From: Deltaproteobacteria bacterium
GTDB taxonomy: Bacteria; Desulfobacterota; Desulfuromonadia; Desulfuromonadales; BM103
DNA: 8,847 nt
Direction of reading: 5' to 3'
NCBI GenBank assembly: GCA_019313105.1
Contig: JAFDBW010000051.1
Span: forward strand, 1 to 8,847
The number at the start of each line of letters is the position of its first letter. Positions within the stretch are counted from its first letter, which is position 1. The notes beneath the pieces were generated by a model, which was not told the DNA's origin, did not search any database, and saw nothing but the letters and a program-made list of their open reading frames with translations. Made by a program: the position numbers and the translations under genes. This document shows, in pieces, positions 1-6,676 of the stretch.

Positions 1-722
1 GTGAAAAGTTCGTAGTCAACATTGGTAAATTGATCTTTTTGGATCAGGAGCTTGTAGATCACGATCACACCGATAACGTGTTCCTTGATTTTGAGCGGGA
101 TACATACGATCGGCTTTTCAAAATCGCGCTGGTAACCTTCCATCGTTTCGATGAAGTAATTTTCGCCGTTCTTGACCGATTCACCGATAATCCCCTTGCC
201 GACAGCTATCGAAGGCATTTCCGAGGTTTCCAGACCTTCACTGGCAACAGGCTCAAGTTGATTGGTTTTTTCATCAAGGAGTAATACGCCGAATTCTTCT
301 GCACCAATCAGGTTGATTACAATTTCCAGGATGATCTGGAGGACTTCTTTAAAATCCAATGTCGAATGTAGCTGGTAGGACGCAATGTAGAGATTGGCGA
401 GCATGTTGTTTTCTTCTTCAATCTCGATATAGCGGTTTGCAAAGCTCTGGTTCTCCTCTTCAACCGTCTTGATCCGCCCCAGGATTTCTTCCTTTTCCAG
501 TTCCAGCGCTTCGATTTTTCTCATCAACTCAACGGTATCGACTGATTCGGAGGAAACCTCGTGCCCTTTATCCTTGAGCGCCTCCTCGAGTTTAACGATG
601 CGAAACCGGAGTCGTTCGTTCTCCTTGAGCAGATCCTGAGTGAACTCAGCCCCTTTTTTAAACATCTGCAGAAAATCGTCTGCACGCGAGGCAGTATCTT
701 TTTCTTCGTCACTATGACTCAT
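1..722 (-). CDS. Coiled-coil / GAF domain protein (3' end outside window)
   Basis: An open frame from the ATG at 722 to the left edge, with 240 complete residues and no stop, so the C terminus is unseen. The protein starts MSHSDEEKDT. A highly charged coiled coil covers about residues 15-110 (LLKENERLRF, ALELEKEEILGRI, EEENNMLANL). A GAF-type sensor domain starts near residue 118: HSTLDFKEVLQIILEIVINL, then GVLLLDEKTNQLEPVASEG, GKGIIGESVKNGE and IVCIPLKIKEHVIGVIVIY. GAF domains bind small ligands or mediate dimer contacts; the ligand here cannot be told. No kinase, cyclase or methyl-accepting segment is visible so far. The start is supported by AGGAG 6 nt upstream. It lies 71 nt after cheB in the same direction and may be a sensor or accessory part of the same pathway, which is inference. 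Confidence 0.88.
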   Translation of the reverse strand, partial: MSHSDEEKDTASRADDFLQMFKKGAEFTQDLLKENERLRFRIVKLEEALKDKGHEVSSESVDTVELMRKIEALELEKEEILGRIKTVEEENQSFANRYIEIEEENNMLANLYIASYQLHSTLDFKEVLQIILEIVINLIGAEEFGVLLLDEKTNQLEPVASEGLETSEMPSIAVGKGIIGESVKNGENYFIETMEGYQRDFEKPIVCIPLKIKEHVIGVIVIYKLLIQKDQFTNVDYELF

Positions 723-728
723 ACCCTG

Positions 729-733
729 CTCCT
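729..733 (-). promoter_or_regulatory. Ribosome binding site of the coiled-coil/GAF gene
   Basis: AGGAG on the minus strand, 6 nt before the ATG at 722. It fixes the start of a gene whose 3' end is outside the window. Confidence 0.75.
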
Positions 734-793
734 CGTTAATTATTCACAGTAAAACCTGCAAATGATAACAATCCTGCGGAAAAATATCCAGCG

Positions 794-1870
794 TTAATAC
801 CCGCAATCATGCAGGATTTCCTTGCAGACCAACGGTAACGGCACAATCAGGTCTACCAGTCCGGTCGCAATGGCTTCCTTGGGCATGCCGAAAACGACGC
901 AGCTTTCCTCGGCCTCGGCAAAAACCTTCCCACCGGCAGACTTGATTGCACGAGTTCCCATGGCTCCGTCATTACCCATTCCGGTCAGGACAACACCGAG
1001 GACCCGATCGCCGAACACAGCTGCAGAGCTGGAAAAAAGGATATCAACTGAAGGCAAATAACGCTGGTGACCCTTCGGTTCAGAAACCTTGGCGACGATT
1101 TCGTCGCCATTCGCAAAAAACTCCAGGTTTTTACCGCCGGGAGCAATCAGAACCTGTCCAGGTTTTACCAGGTCGCCATTTTCTGCTTCGCGAATGGTCA
1201 ACGCAGAAAAACGGTTAAGCCTTTCGGCAAAAGCCCGGGTGAAATCCGGGGGCATATGCTGGACGACAGCAAAGGCAACCGGAAGATCTTCCTGAATGGC
1301 AGAAAAAATATTCTGCAACGCCGGAGGGCCACCGGTTGAGGAGCCGATCACCACCATGCGATAACCGGAGCTGGCTGTTTCGGACACATTCTTTTTCCTG
1401 GAAGCCGGCTTAACGAACAGTTCTTGTGCCCGGGCGGCATTATCTGCCCTGGCCATGACATTTTTCAGATTGGCGGACGTTACCTCACGGACTTTGGCGA
1501 GGAGTTCTTCGCGGATATCCATTAAAACCGGCGAGACACTGGAAGACGGTTTCGGCACAAATTCAACAGCACCCAGGTCAAGAGCCTTGAAGACATTCTC
1601 ATCATCAGCTCGGGAAGACACAACTATGATCGGCGTTGGCTGTTTCTGCATGACAATGCGCAGGAGAGTGAAGCCATCCATGCGTGGCATTTCAAGATCA
1701 AGAGTAATCAGGTCCGGGCGCAAATCGATCAGCTTACGCAGTCCCTCCTCACCGTCGCAGGCGTAACCGACGACCTCGACATTGGGCAATGATTCGAGCA
1801 TCTTGACAATTGTGCGACGGTTGAAAGCTGAATCATCAACCACCAAAACCCTGACCCGGCCCTGATTCAT
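794..1870 (-). CDS. cheB: Chemotaxis response regulator protein-glutamate methylesterase CheB
   Basis: Removes receptor methyl esters, and usually deamidates receptor glutamines, when phosphorylated by CheA; 358 residues, full length. The N-terminal receiver (about 5-125) has D12/D13, phospho-acceptor D58 in LITLDLEMPRMDG, S85 and K107 (FVPKP). A linker (about 130-167) includes basic KPASRKK. The C-terminal esterase domain (about 170-355) has the full catalytic triad: S178 in IGSSTGG, H205 in VVQHMPP and D301 in TGMGNDGA. Nothing is missing, so the enzyme should be active and under phosphorylation control. It directly follows cheR with a 4-nt overlap and is the last clearly conventional che gene of the run. 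Confidence 0.98.
   Translation of the reverse strand: MNQGRVRVLVVDDSAFNRRTIVKMLESLPNVEVVGYACDGEEGLRKLIDLRPDLITLDLEMPRMDGFTLLRIVMQKQPTPIIVVSSRADDENVFKALDLGAVEFVPKPSSSVSPVLMDIREELLAKVREVTSANLKNVMARADNAARAQELFVKPASRKKNVSETASSGYRMVVIGSSTGGPPALQNIFSAIQEDLPVAFAVVQHMPPDFTRAFAERLNRFSALTIREAENGDLVKPGQVLIAPGGKNLEFFANGDEIVAKVSEPKGHQRYLPSVDILFSSSAAVFGDRVLGVVLTGMGNDGAMGTRAIKSAGGKVFAEAEESCVVFGMPKEAIATGLVDLIVPLPLVCKEILHDCGY
1867..1870 (-). other. cheR/cheB ATGA stop-start overlap
   Basis: The minus-strand ATGA contains the cheB start (ATG) and the cheR stop (TGA). An AGGGGG element lies a few bases upstream inside cheR. This arrangement favours coupled translation and matched amounts of the two opposing adaptation enzymes. 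Confidence 0.9.
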
Positions 1871-2748
1871 AGCAGGCCCCCTGATAATGAACTGGTTGCC
1901 AGGGGTTTCTGGTATACCATATCGTGCTGGAAATGTTTGAGCTGGAAAGAGGTGCTGAGGTTGATCAGTGATTCGGAATGTCCAAGAAGCAGAAATCCTT
2001 CAGGGTTCAGCCTTTGAAAGAAACTTTCTATGGCTTTCTTTTTTCCGGCCTGGTCGAAATAGATTATTACGTTGCGACAGAAGATCACATCCATCTTGCC
2101 CAACAGGGCGATGCGGGCACTGTCAAAAAGGTTGAGATGACTGATCGACACAAGATTGCGGACTTCATCATTGACGCGATATTTTTCCCCATGTTTGGTG
2201 AAAAATAGGCGTTTCTTTGTATCGTCGGTACTTCTGAACGAGGCGTTGCCATACAGCCCTTCACGCGCCATGTGCAGAACCCTCTGGCTGATGTCTGTGC
2301 CAATCACTTCCACTCTCCAGGAACTTAACCACGGCTGATCGAGCAACAACATGGCAATGGTGTAAGGCTCTTCTCCGGACGAACAGCCGGCACTCCATAT
2401 CCGCAGCGTCTGCTTACCTTCTTTCTCCTTGGATTGCCGTATTTCCGGCAGGATGTCCTCAACGAAAGTGCACAGCTGAAAGTCTTCCCGGAAAAAATAA
2501 GTTTCATTGGTTGTCAGCTGGTCGATGATCTCTGACAACTCCTGGTCTTTATTCTGGTTATAACGCAAAAAATAATAGTAATCCTTGAAGTTTTTCAGTT
2601 TATGCTGATGGAGGCGCTTGCCCAGGCGCTTTTCGAGCAGGTACTTGGAATCCTCTGTGAAATTCAACCCGCAATGTTGATATACGAAATCCCGCAGCAG
2701 GCGAAATTCATCCGGATCCATTTTTATGTCAGGGGCCGCAAATAACAT
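1867..2748 (-). CDS. cheR: Chemotaxis protein methyltransferase CheR
   Basis: S-adenosylmethionine-dependent enzyme that methylates glutamates of chemoreceptors during adaptation; 293 residues, normal for the family. The N-terminal helical domain covers about residues 10-75. The CheR signature TTNETYFFRE is at 79-88. The SAM-binding loop is SAGCSSGEEPYTIAM (119-133), followed by GTDIS (150-154), RNVIIYF (225-231) and LLLGHSESL (253-261). There is no fused TPR domain. The start is at 2748, 8 nt after the HEAT stop, with only a weak ribosome site. An in-frame ATG at 2721 (MDPDEF) is possible and would remove nine residues ahead of the conserved domain. The TGA stop overlaps the cheB start. Its presence with CheB shows the pathway uses methylation-based adaptation, so at least one methylated receptor should exist elsewhere. 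Confidence 0.97.
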   Translation of the reverse strand: MLFAAPDIKMDPDEFRLLRDFVYQHCGLNFTEDSKYLLEKRLGKRLHQHKLKNFKDYYYFLRYNQNKDQELSEIIDQLTTNETYFFREDFQLCTFVEDILPEIRQSKEKEGKQTLRIWSAGCSSGEEPYTIAMLLLDQPWLSSWRVEVIGTDISQRVLHMAREGLYGNASFRSTDDTKKRLFFTKHGEKYRVNDEVRNLVSISHLNLFDSARIALLGKMDVIFCRNVIIYFDQAGKKKAIESFFQRLNPEGFLLLGHSESLINLSTSFQLKHFQHDMVYQKPLATSSLSGGLL

Positions 2749-2756
2749 TTATGACA

Positions 2757-4766
2757 TTACTCGACAGGTAAACCGGCCAGGGTGTCGACCAATTGCTGAC
2801 GCACGACTTCCTCAGTCTCAATTGCCAGACGTCGTTCCAGAAGGTTTCTTGCTCCGGCACCGATGACCTCTGCGGCACTGCGGACGATTTGTGCACGAAC
2901 GATCCAGAAAGAGTGATTAATCAGTTTCTCAGCATGGGTTTGTACCCAGTCGCCGGAACCGTGGCGAGTCAAGAGGTTCATAGCAGCCGTAACAACTTCT
3001 TCGTCATGATGGTCCAGGGCAGAAATCATCTGCGGAACGGCTGAAATATCGGACAGGCTGGCCAGGGTTTCCAGGGCGGTAATGCTGACGAGTCCGACCG
3101 GGTCAGAGAGTGCCTGCTCGATAAGGTCGCGACTGCGCTCACCGGCGATTCTGCCCAAGCCGCGCACAGCAGCAGACCGAACCCAGATGTCCTCATCCTG
3201 CAGGGCCAACTGTAAACCGTCGAGAACGCTCTCGTCGTCGCAGTTGGCAAGGATGTCCACGACTGTCCTTCTGACTTCGGCGTCTTCATCGGTCAGGGTC
3301 AGCAACAGCGTGCTGATATGTTCTGTAATATCGTGGCGCTCGAAAACCCTGATAGCTGCTCTCCTGACTTCAGCTGCAGAATCTTTCAGGGCGAGTCCCA
3401 ATGCATCGAGAACGTCCGCTTTGTCGAGTTCTCTGAGCACGACGACAGCCAATTCCCTCTGCACAGCATCGGTATGGTTGAGCAACGGCTGCAAAGCAGC
3501 AAACGTATCGTCAGGGTAGTTGTCGCCCAGGGCGGTTAATGCCAACGATGCGGCGGTTCGAACCTCACTGTCCTCGTTCTGCAAACAGGCGACCAGACCG
3601 GGGAGAGTGTCGGCGGAACCGATTTTCCCTAGGGCATGGACGGCCATGCGCACCACCTGCATATCTTCATCCTGCAACACATCCTTTAGTAACGGCAGCG
3701 CATCAGCGCACTCGCACTCACCAAGGATGTAGGCTAAATAAGCACGTCTGGCACCAGTCAGTTCAGACCATTCGTCGATGAGGACCTGCGGATTGGCACG
3801 ACCAATATCGATCAGGGCATCAAGTGCGGTTTGTTGCAGTGTTTCAAATTCCAGAAGACCCAACAGTTGCACGACAGCAGCATCTTCAGCAAGCCAGCCA
3901 AGGATTCTGATCGAAGACCGTCTCAGGGCGTCGTTGTATTCATCATCAAGGTAGCCGCTCACCGTCGCTGCAAGAGGACCTTTATCACATTCCGCCAGAA
4001 CCTTTCTGATTGCGTCAGGATGTCGATTATAAATTTCCACAACCGCCAGGATCGCAGATTCTCGGACGTTGCGCATCGCATCAGTCAATGCACTGACGAG
4101 TTCAGGAACAGCAGACGCATCACCGGCCTTGCCCAGGCAGTCTATCAAGGCTTTACGGAGCAGTTTTTCATCCTTGTAGGGTAACAGTTCAGATAGAGCA
4201 ACAGGGGCGGCAATCCGGCTCAAAGCGTCCAGAATCGTGAATTGCAGCAGCAGGTCAGGCAATTGCATCGCTTTGAGCAGGGCTGGCACAGCTTCCCTGG
4301 CCCTCAACTTACCAAGATTTTCGGCGGCCGCCGCCCTGACATTGCTGTCGATGTCCTCCAAACCGATGGTCAAAACCGGGACAGCTTCCGGTGCAGCAAT
4401 ATCTCCAAGGATGTCAATAATAAACTTGCGCACGTCTTGATCCGGGCATCTTGCGTGCTCAATCAGCATCGGCACGGCACTTCGCCCCATCCGTCCAAGG
4501 ATTTCAACTGCGGCATTGCGTAAACCGGCATTCTCTTCTGCATGCAGAAGCTCAATGACTTCACCAATAAAATCCTTGCATACCGGCATACTCAGGAACA
4601 AGTCGATGGACTGCTTGCGAACCCGCCAGCTCTCGTCGCCGAACGCCTTGAAAATCAAGCCAAGCCCCTCACTGGGGTCGCTGGCCGCCAAGTCACGCAG
4701 GCCCTGCAAACGGTTCTCCTCGTCAGGTGAATGCAACGCATCGGTTATCTGGTCAAGAATACTCAC
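2757..4766 (-). CDS. HEAT-repeat (PBS-lyase-like) scaffold protein
   Basis: Predicted soluble 669-residue protein built almost wholly of helical HEAT repeats, about 20 units of roughly 30-32 residues each. Typical units carry a D-x-VR-x-x-A-x-x-x-LG-x-I pattern followed by AVP-x-L: DIDSNVRAAAAENLGKL (about residue 138), DEDMQVVRMAVHALGKIG and DEDIWVRSAAVRGLGRI. A few units, such as the one containing EIYNRHPDAIRKVL, are less regular. There is no signal peptide, membrane segment or catalytic motif. Such alpha-solenoids usually bind partner proteins. Its place between the zinc-ribbon receiver and cheR suggests a scaffold for the chemosensory complex, which is inference. A bilin lyase role is unlikely in this context. 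The start is GTG, supported by AAGGA 6 nt upstream; the nearby ATG at 4773 is out of frame. The gene ends 8 nt before cheR. Confidence 0.9.
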   Translation of the reverse strand: MSILDQITDALHSPDEENRLQGLRDLAASDPSEGLGLIFKAFGDESWRVRKQSIDLFLSMPVCKDFIGEVIELLHAEENAGLRNAAVEILGRMGRSAVPMLIEHARCPDQDVRKFIIDILGDIAAPEAVPVLTIGLEDIDSNVRAAAAENLGKLRAREAVPALLKAMQLPDLLLQFTILDALSRIAAPVALSELLPYKDEKLLRKALIDCLGKAGDASAVPELVSALTDAMRNVRESAILAVVEIYNRHPDAIRKVLAECDKGPLAATVSGYLDDEYNDALRRSSIRILGWLAEDAAVVQLLGLLEFETLQQTALDALIDIGRANPQVLIDEWSELTGARRAYLAYILGECECADALPLLKDVLQDEDMQVVRMAVHALGKIGSADTLPGLVACLQNEDSEVRTAASLALTALGDNYPDDTFAALQPLLNHTDAVQRELAVVVLRELDKADVLDALGLALKDSAAEVRRAAIRVFERHDITEHISTLLLTLTDEDAEVRRTVVDILANCDDESVLDGLQLALQDEDIWVRSAAVRGLGRIAGERSRDLIEQALSDPVGLVSITALETLASLSDISAVPQMISALDHHDEEVVTAAMNLLTRHGSGDWVQTHAEKLINHSFWIVRAQIVRSAAEVIGAGARNLLERRLAIETEEVVRQQLVDTLAGLPVE

Positions 4767-4772
4767 TGTTCA

Positions 4773-4777
4773 TCCTT
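4773..4777 (-). promoter_or_regulatory. Ribosome binding site deciding the GTG start of the HEAT gene
   Basis: AAGGA on the minus strand lies 6 nt before the GTG at 4766. An ATG starting at 4773 overlaps this element but is out of frame with the HEAT protein, so the GTG is preferred. Confidence 0.7.
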
Positions 4778-4786
4778 GCCTTTCTA

Positions 4787-5707
4787 TCAGAGGCCCAGTT
4801 CTCGACTTCGCTTGTTCAGGAAGTCGAGAAAGGCCGCCTCAAGGATCTTGCTGTTCTGTATCTGGGGGCTCGGGAACCGCTCGCTGAACAACTGCCTTGC
4901 TTCCCTGATCTCATTCGCCAGAAGTTCCGACCAGTTCCCTTCCTGAATGCCCTCATCGACTCGCTCCTGATAATAGAGTGAGATGTCCGAAACGATAATC
5001 CGAGCCAGGCGTTCGGCTCGTTGACGCTCCGTTGCATCATCTGCAGAAACTTCCTGTTGTTCCGCAGACTGAATCTTTTTATTGACCGAGTTTATGAAAT
5101 CAGGCGATTGCATTACGTCATCAGCAGATGACAACTTAAGGCCATTTTTTTCCGCTTCGCCCTGAACAGTTGGGCCGGTTGCCGGCGTAGCGTCGACTAG
5201 CAAACGGTTGATTTTCAGGACAAGATCGTACGGGATATGGTGCTTCTCGATATAATCATCCGCCCCGTAGAGCGAATTCGGCGAACGTTTGTATGCGGCG
5301 CGGTTGTAAACTGAAGACAGCAGGATGATCTTGACATTTTCAAGGCCTGGCCGACGCCTGACCTTTTCAACGACCTCAAAGGCGTACAGCCCCTGCAGTG
5401 CAACATCGACAACAGCCACCTGCGGGCGCAAGACATCCATAGTGGTCAAAACTTCGTCACCGTTATGTTGAAGAACCCCCTCAAAACCGGCATTTTCAAC
5501 AATTTCACGAATCGTACCACACAGTTCTTTGTCACTATGGGCGATCAAGACGCGTACCTTGGCTTTCAGTTCAACGGCAGGGACATGTGGCAACTCGGCA
5601 GTAAACGGTGTCCGACAGCGGGCGCAACGTAAGGTGACTCGCTTACCGGCTAACTTTTCGCGATCCAGGCGAAACTTGGCAGCACAGGATGGACATTTAA
5701 CAATCAT
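4787..5707 (-). CDS. Zinc-ribbon / receiver fusion with a C-terminal helical domain
   Basis: Predicted cytoplasmic protein of 306 residues with three parts. Residues 1-36 form an MJ0042-type zinc ribbon with Cys pairs C5/C8 (CPSC) and C28/C31 (CARC). Residues about 51-170 form a receiver domain with phospho-acceptor D101 (VAVVDVALQG), S131 and K155. The acidic pair that normally binds Mg2+ is replaced: VLIAHSDKE has H57 and S58 where most receivers have Asp-Asp, leaving D59. After a linker, residues about 225-306 are helical, with RLARIIVSDISLYYQERVDEG as the marked stretch (233-253), a pattern I recall from other deltaproteobacterial zinc-ribbon proteins. I chose the ATG at 5707 because the zinc ribbon starts there and an AGG element sits 7 nt upstream. 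An in-frame ATG at 5752 would add 15 hydrophobic residues. Its role is unknown; it may be an adaptor or a secondary phosphate acceptor in this pathway. Confidence 0.87.
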   Translation of the reverse strand: MIVKCPSCAAKFRLDREKLAGKRVTLRCARCRTPFTAELPHVPAVELKAKVRVLIAHSDKELCGTIREIVENAGFEGVLQHNGDEVLTTMDVLRPQVAVVDVALQGLYAFEVVEKVRRRPGLENVKIILLSSVYNRAAYKRSPNSLYGADDYIEKHHIPYDLVLKINRLLVDATPATGPTVQGEAEKNGLKLSSADDVMQSPDFINSVNKKIQSAEQQEVSADDATERQRAERLARIIVSDISLYYQERVDEGIQEGNWSELLANEIREARQLFSERFPSPQIQNSKILEAAFLDFLNKRSRELGL

Positions 5708-5767
5708 CAACAAACCTAAAAAAATGGCTGGGGCCGAGAGAAGACATAGCATGTTCTGCCAGTCGCA

Positions 5768-6283
5768 CTATTTAATATTATCCAACTTCTGCAATTCGAT
5801 TTTTTCATCAGACGAAAGGACTTTTTCCAGGTCAATCAGCATGATCAGATCATCATCCCGACGCGCAACACCAAGAAAACAATGTGCCTCTGGCCCGTCT
5901 ATAAACTGGGGGGCAGGAGCAATGTCCTGGCGCCCGAAGCGTTTTACCTCAGTGACTTCATCGACCATCAGGCCAATAATCCTGCCCGAGAGAGAACAGA
6001 CAACAATCCGGCTCTTACGGTTCGCTTCGCTGATCGGCTGGTCAAAACGTTTACGCAGATCAGCAACCGGGATCACGACTCCGCGCAAATTGATGACGCC
6101 TTCAATAAAGGAAGGTGCTTTGGGAATGGGTGTCAACTTCTGTGGACGGATTATCTCCTTGATTCGCATGATATCAAGGGCATACAGCTCAGAACCAATT
6201 CTGAAGCAGGCAAGTTGCACCTCCTGCCGGAGGACTTTGTCGTCTGGTACTGTCAAGGATGTATCAGCGCTTCGCAACGTCAT
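5768..6283 (-). CDS. cheW: CheW-type coupling protein (short form)
   Basis: The second CheW adaptor of the operon, 171 residues, near the usual family length. The single CheW domain covers about residues 21-157: LACFRIGSELYALDI (24-38), IKEIIRPQKLTPIPKAPSFI (41-60), GVINLRGVVIPVADLRKRF (62-80) and GLMVDEVTEVK (104-114). The NLRG loop, usually needed for contact with receptor and CheA P5, is intact at 65-68. The N-terminal 20 residues are a short variable lead, and the C terminus ends in a charged helix. The ATG is 5 nt after the stop of the CheY-like gene and has no clear Shine-Dalgarno sequence, so translation is probably coupled. The two CheW proteins differ enough in sequence that they are not a recent duplication. 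They may serve different receptors or different positions in the array, which is inference. Confidence 0.95.
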   Translation of the reverse strand: MTLRSADTSLTVPDDKVLRQEVQLACFRIGSELYALDIMRIKEIIRPQKLTPIPKAPSFIEGVINLRGVVIPVADLRKRFDQPISEANRKSRIVVCSLSGRIIGLMVDEVTEVKRFGRQDIAPAPQFIDGPEAHCFLGVARRDDDLIMLIDLEKVLSSDEKIELQKLDNIK

Positions 6284-6288
6284 GACAT

Positions 6289-6657
6289 TCAGTCAATAAA
6301 TCGCTGAATGGTCTCGATGACCATAGCCGACTTGAACGGTTTGGTTATGTACCAGTCTGCTCCGACCTGTTCACCACGAGCCATATCTTCACGGCTCTTT
6401 TTAGCTGTCAGCATGATCACGGGTATCTGCTTGGTCTCGCTGTTCGATTTAATCCTGCGACAAACCTCGAAGCCGTCAATTTCCGGTAGCATTATGTCTA
6501 AAAGCACGAGATCAGGCCGTACCTTTTCTATGGCATCCAACGCCGCCTGGCCATCTGCAGCACCATGTACTTCGTATCCCTTTGAAGTCAGCAGGATACT
6601 TTCCAGTTTGAGCAAGCTCTCCTCATCTTCGACGACTAGGATTTTCTTCTTTATCAC
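6289..6657 (-). CDS. CheY/PilH-like single-domain response regulator
   Basis: A stand-alone receiver of 122 residues, the likely diffusible output of the CheA kinase. All active-site residues are present: acidic pocket E10/D11 (VVEDEES), phospho-acceptor D54 in LVLLDIMLPEIDGFE, switch T84 (IMLTA), aromatic Y103 and K106 in the TKPF motif. There is no effector domain. The ILVVEDE opening and the GADWYITKPF end resemble receivers of pili or alternative chemosensory systems (PilH/FrzZ-like) at least as much as flagellar CheY. I therefore leave the symbol blank. The start is GTG, chosen because an excellent AAAGGAGA ribosome site sits 6 nt upstream and the protein begins at the first beta strand. 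It lies between the two cheW genes, 19 nt after the first and 5 nt before the second. Confidence 0.95.
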   Translation of the reverse strand: MIKKKILVVEDEESLLKLESILLTSKGYEVHGAADGQAALDAIEKVRPDLVLLDIMLPEIDGFEVCRRIKSNSETKQIPVIMLTAKKSREDMARGEQVGADWYITKPFKSAMVIETIQRFID

Positions 6658-6662
6658 CGTAA

Positions 6663-6670
6663 TCTCCTTT
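6663..6670 (-). promoter_or_regulatory. Strong ribosome binding site for the CheY-like gene (GTG start)
   Basis: On the minus strand AAAGGAGA precedes the GTG start by 6 nt. This is the best Shine-Dalgarno match in the window. It decides the non-ATG start and suggests this receiver is translated more strongly than its neighbours. Confidence 0.85.
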
Positions 6671-6676
6671 CAATCG

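Noticed and set aside
30..284. Plus-strand open frame of 84 codons near the left edge
   Set aside because: It is antisense to the GAF domain of a minus-strand gene that reads open from 722 to the edge with strong domain signals.
723..793. Possible promoter for the GAF gene in the 71-nt gap (AATAAT-like element on the minus strand)
   Set aside because: No acceptable -35 hexamer lies at 16-18 nt spacing, and no sigma-54 GG/GC pair has the right distance. AT-rich gap sequence alone is not enough.
773..815. Short inverted repeat across the end of cheB and the following gap (cctgcgg at 773-779 against ccgca at 801-805 and gcagg at 811-815)
   Set aside because: The stem is only about 5 bp with a loop of more than 20 nt, and no T-run follows on the transcribed side, so it does not qualify as an intrinsic terminator.
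3082..3519. Plus-strand open frame of 145 codons within the HEAT gene
   Set aside because: It lies antisense to clear HEAT repeats, and its Ser/Arg-rich composition is what reverse reading of Leu/Ala-rich codons gives. It has no recognisable domain.
2757..4766. Reading the HEAT protein as a phycobilin lyase
   Set aside because: PBS-lyase-like HEAT repeats are common in non-phototrophs, and nothing in the neighbourhood points to bilin metabolism.
5529..6299. Plus-strand open frame of 256 codons spanning the short cheW and the start of the zinc-ribbon gene
   Set aside because: It runs antisense across two well-supported genes, is rich in Ser and Arg, and has no domain pattern. It is a shadow frame.
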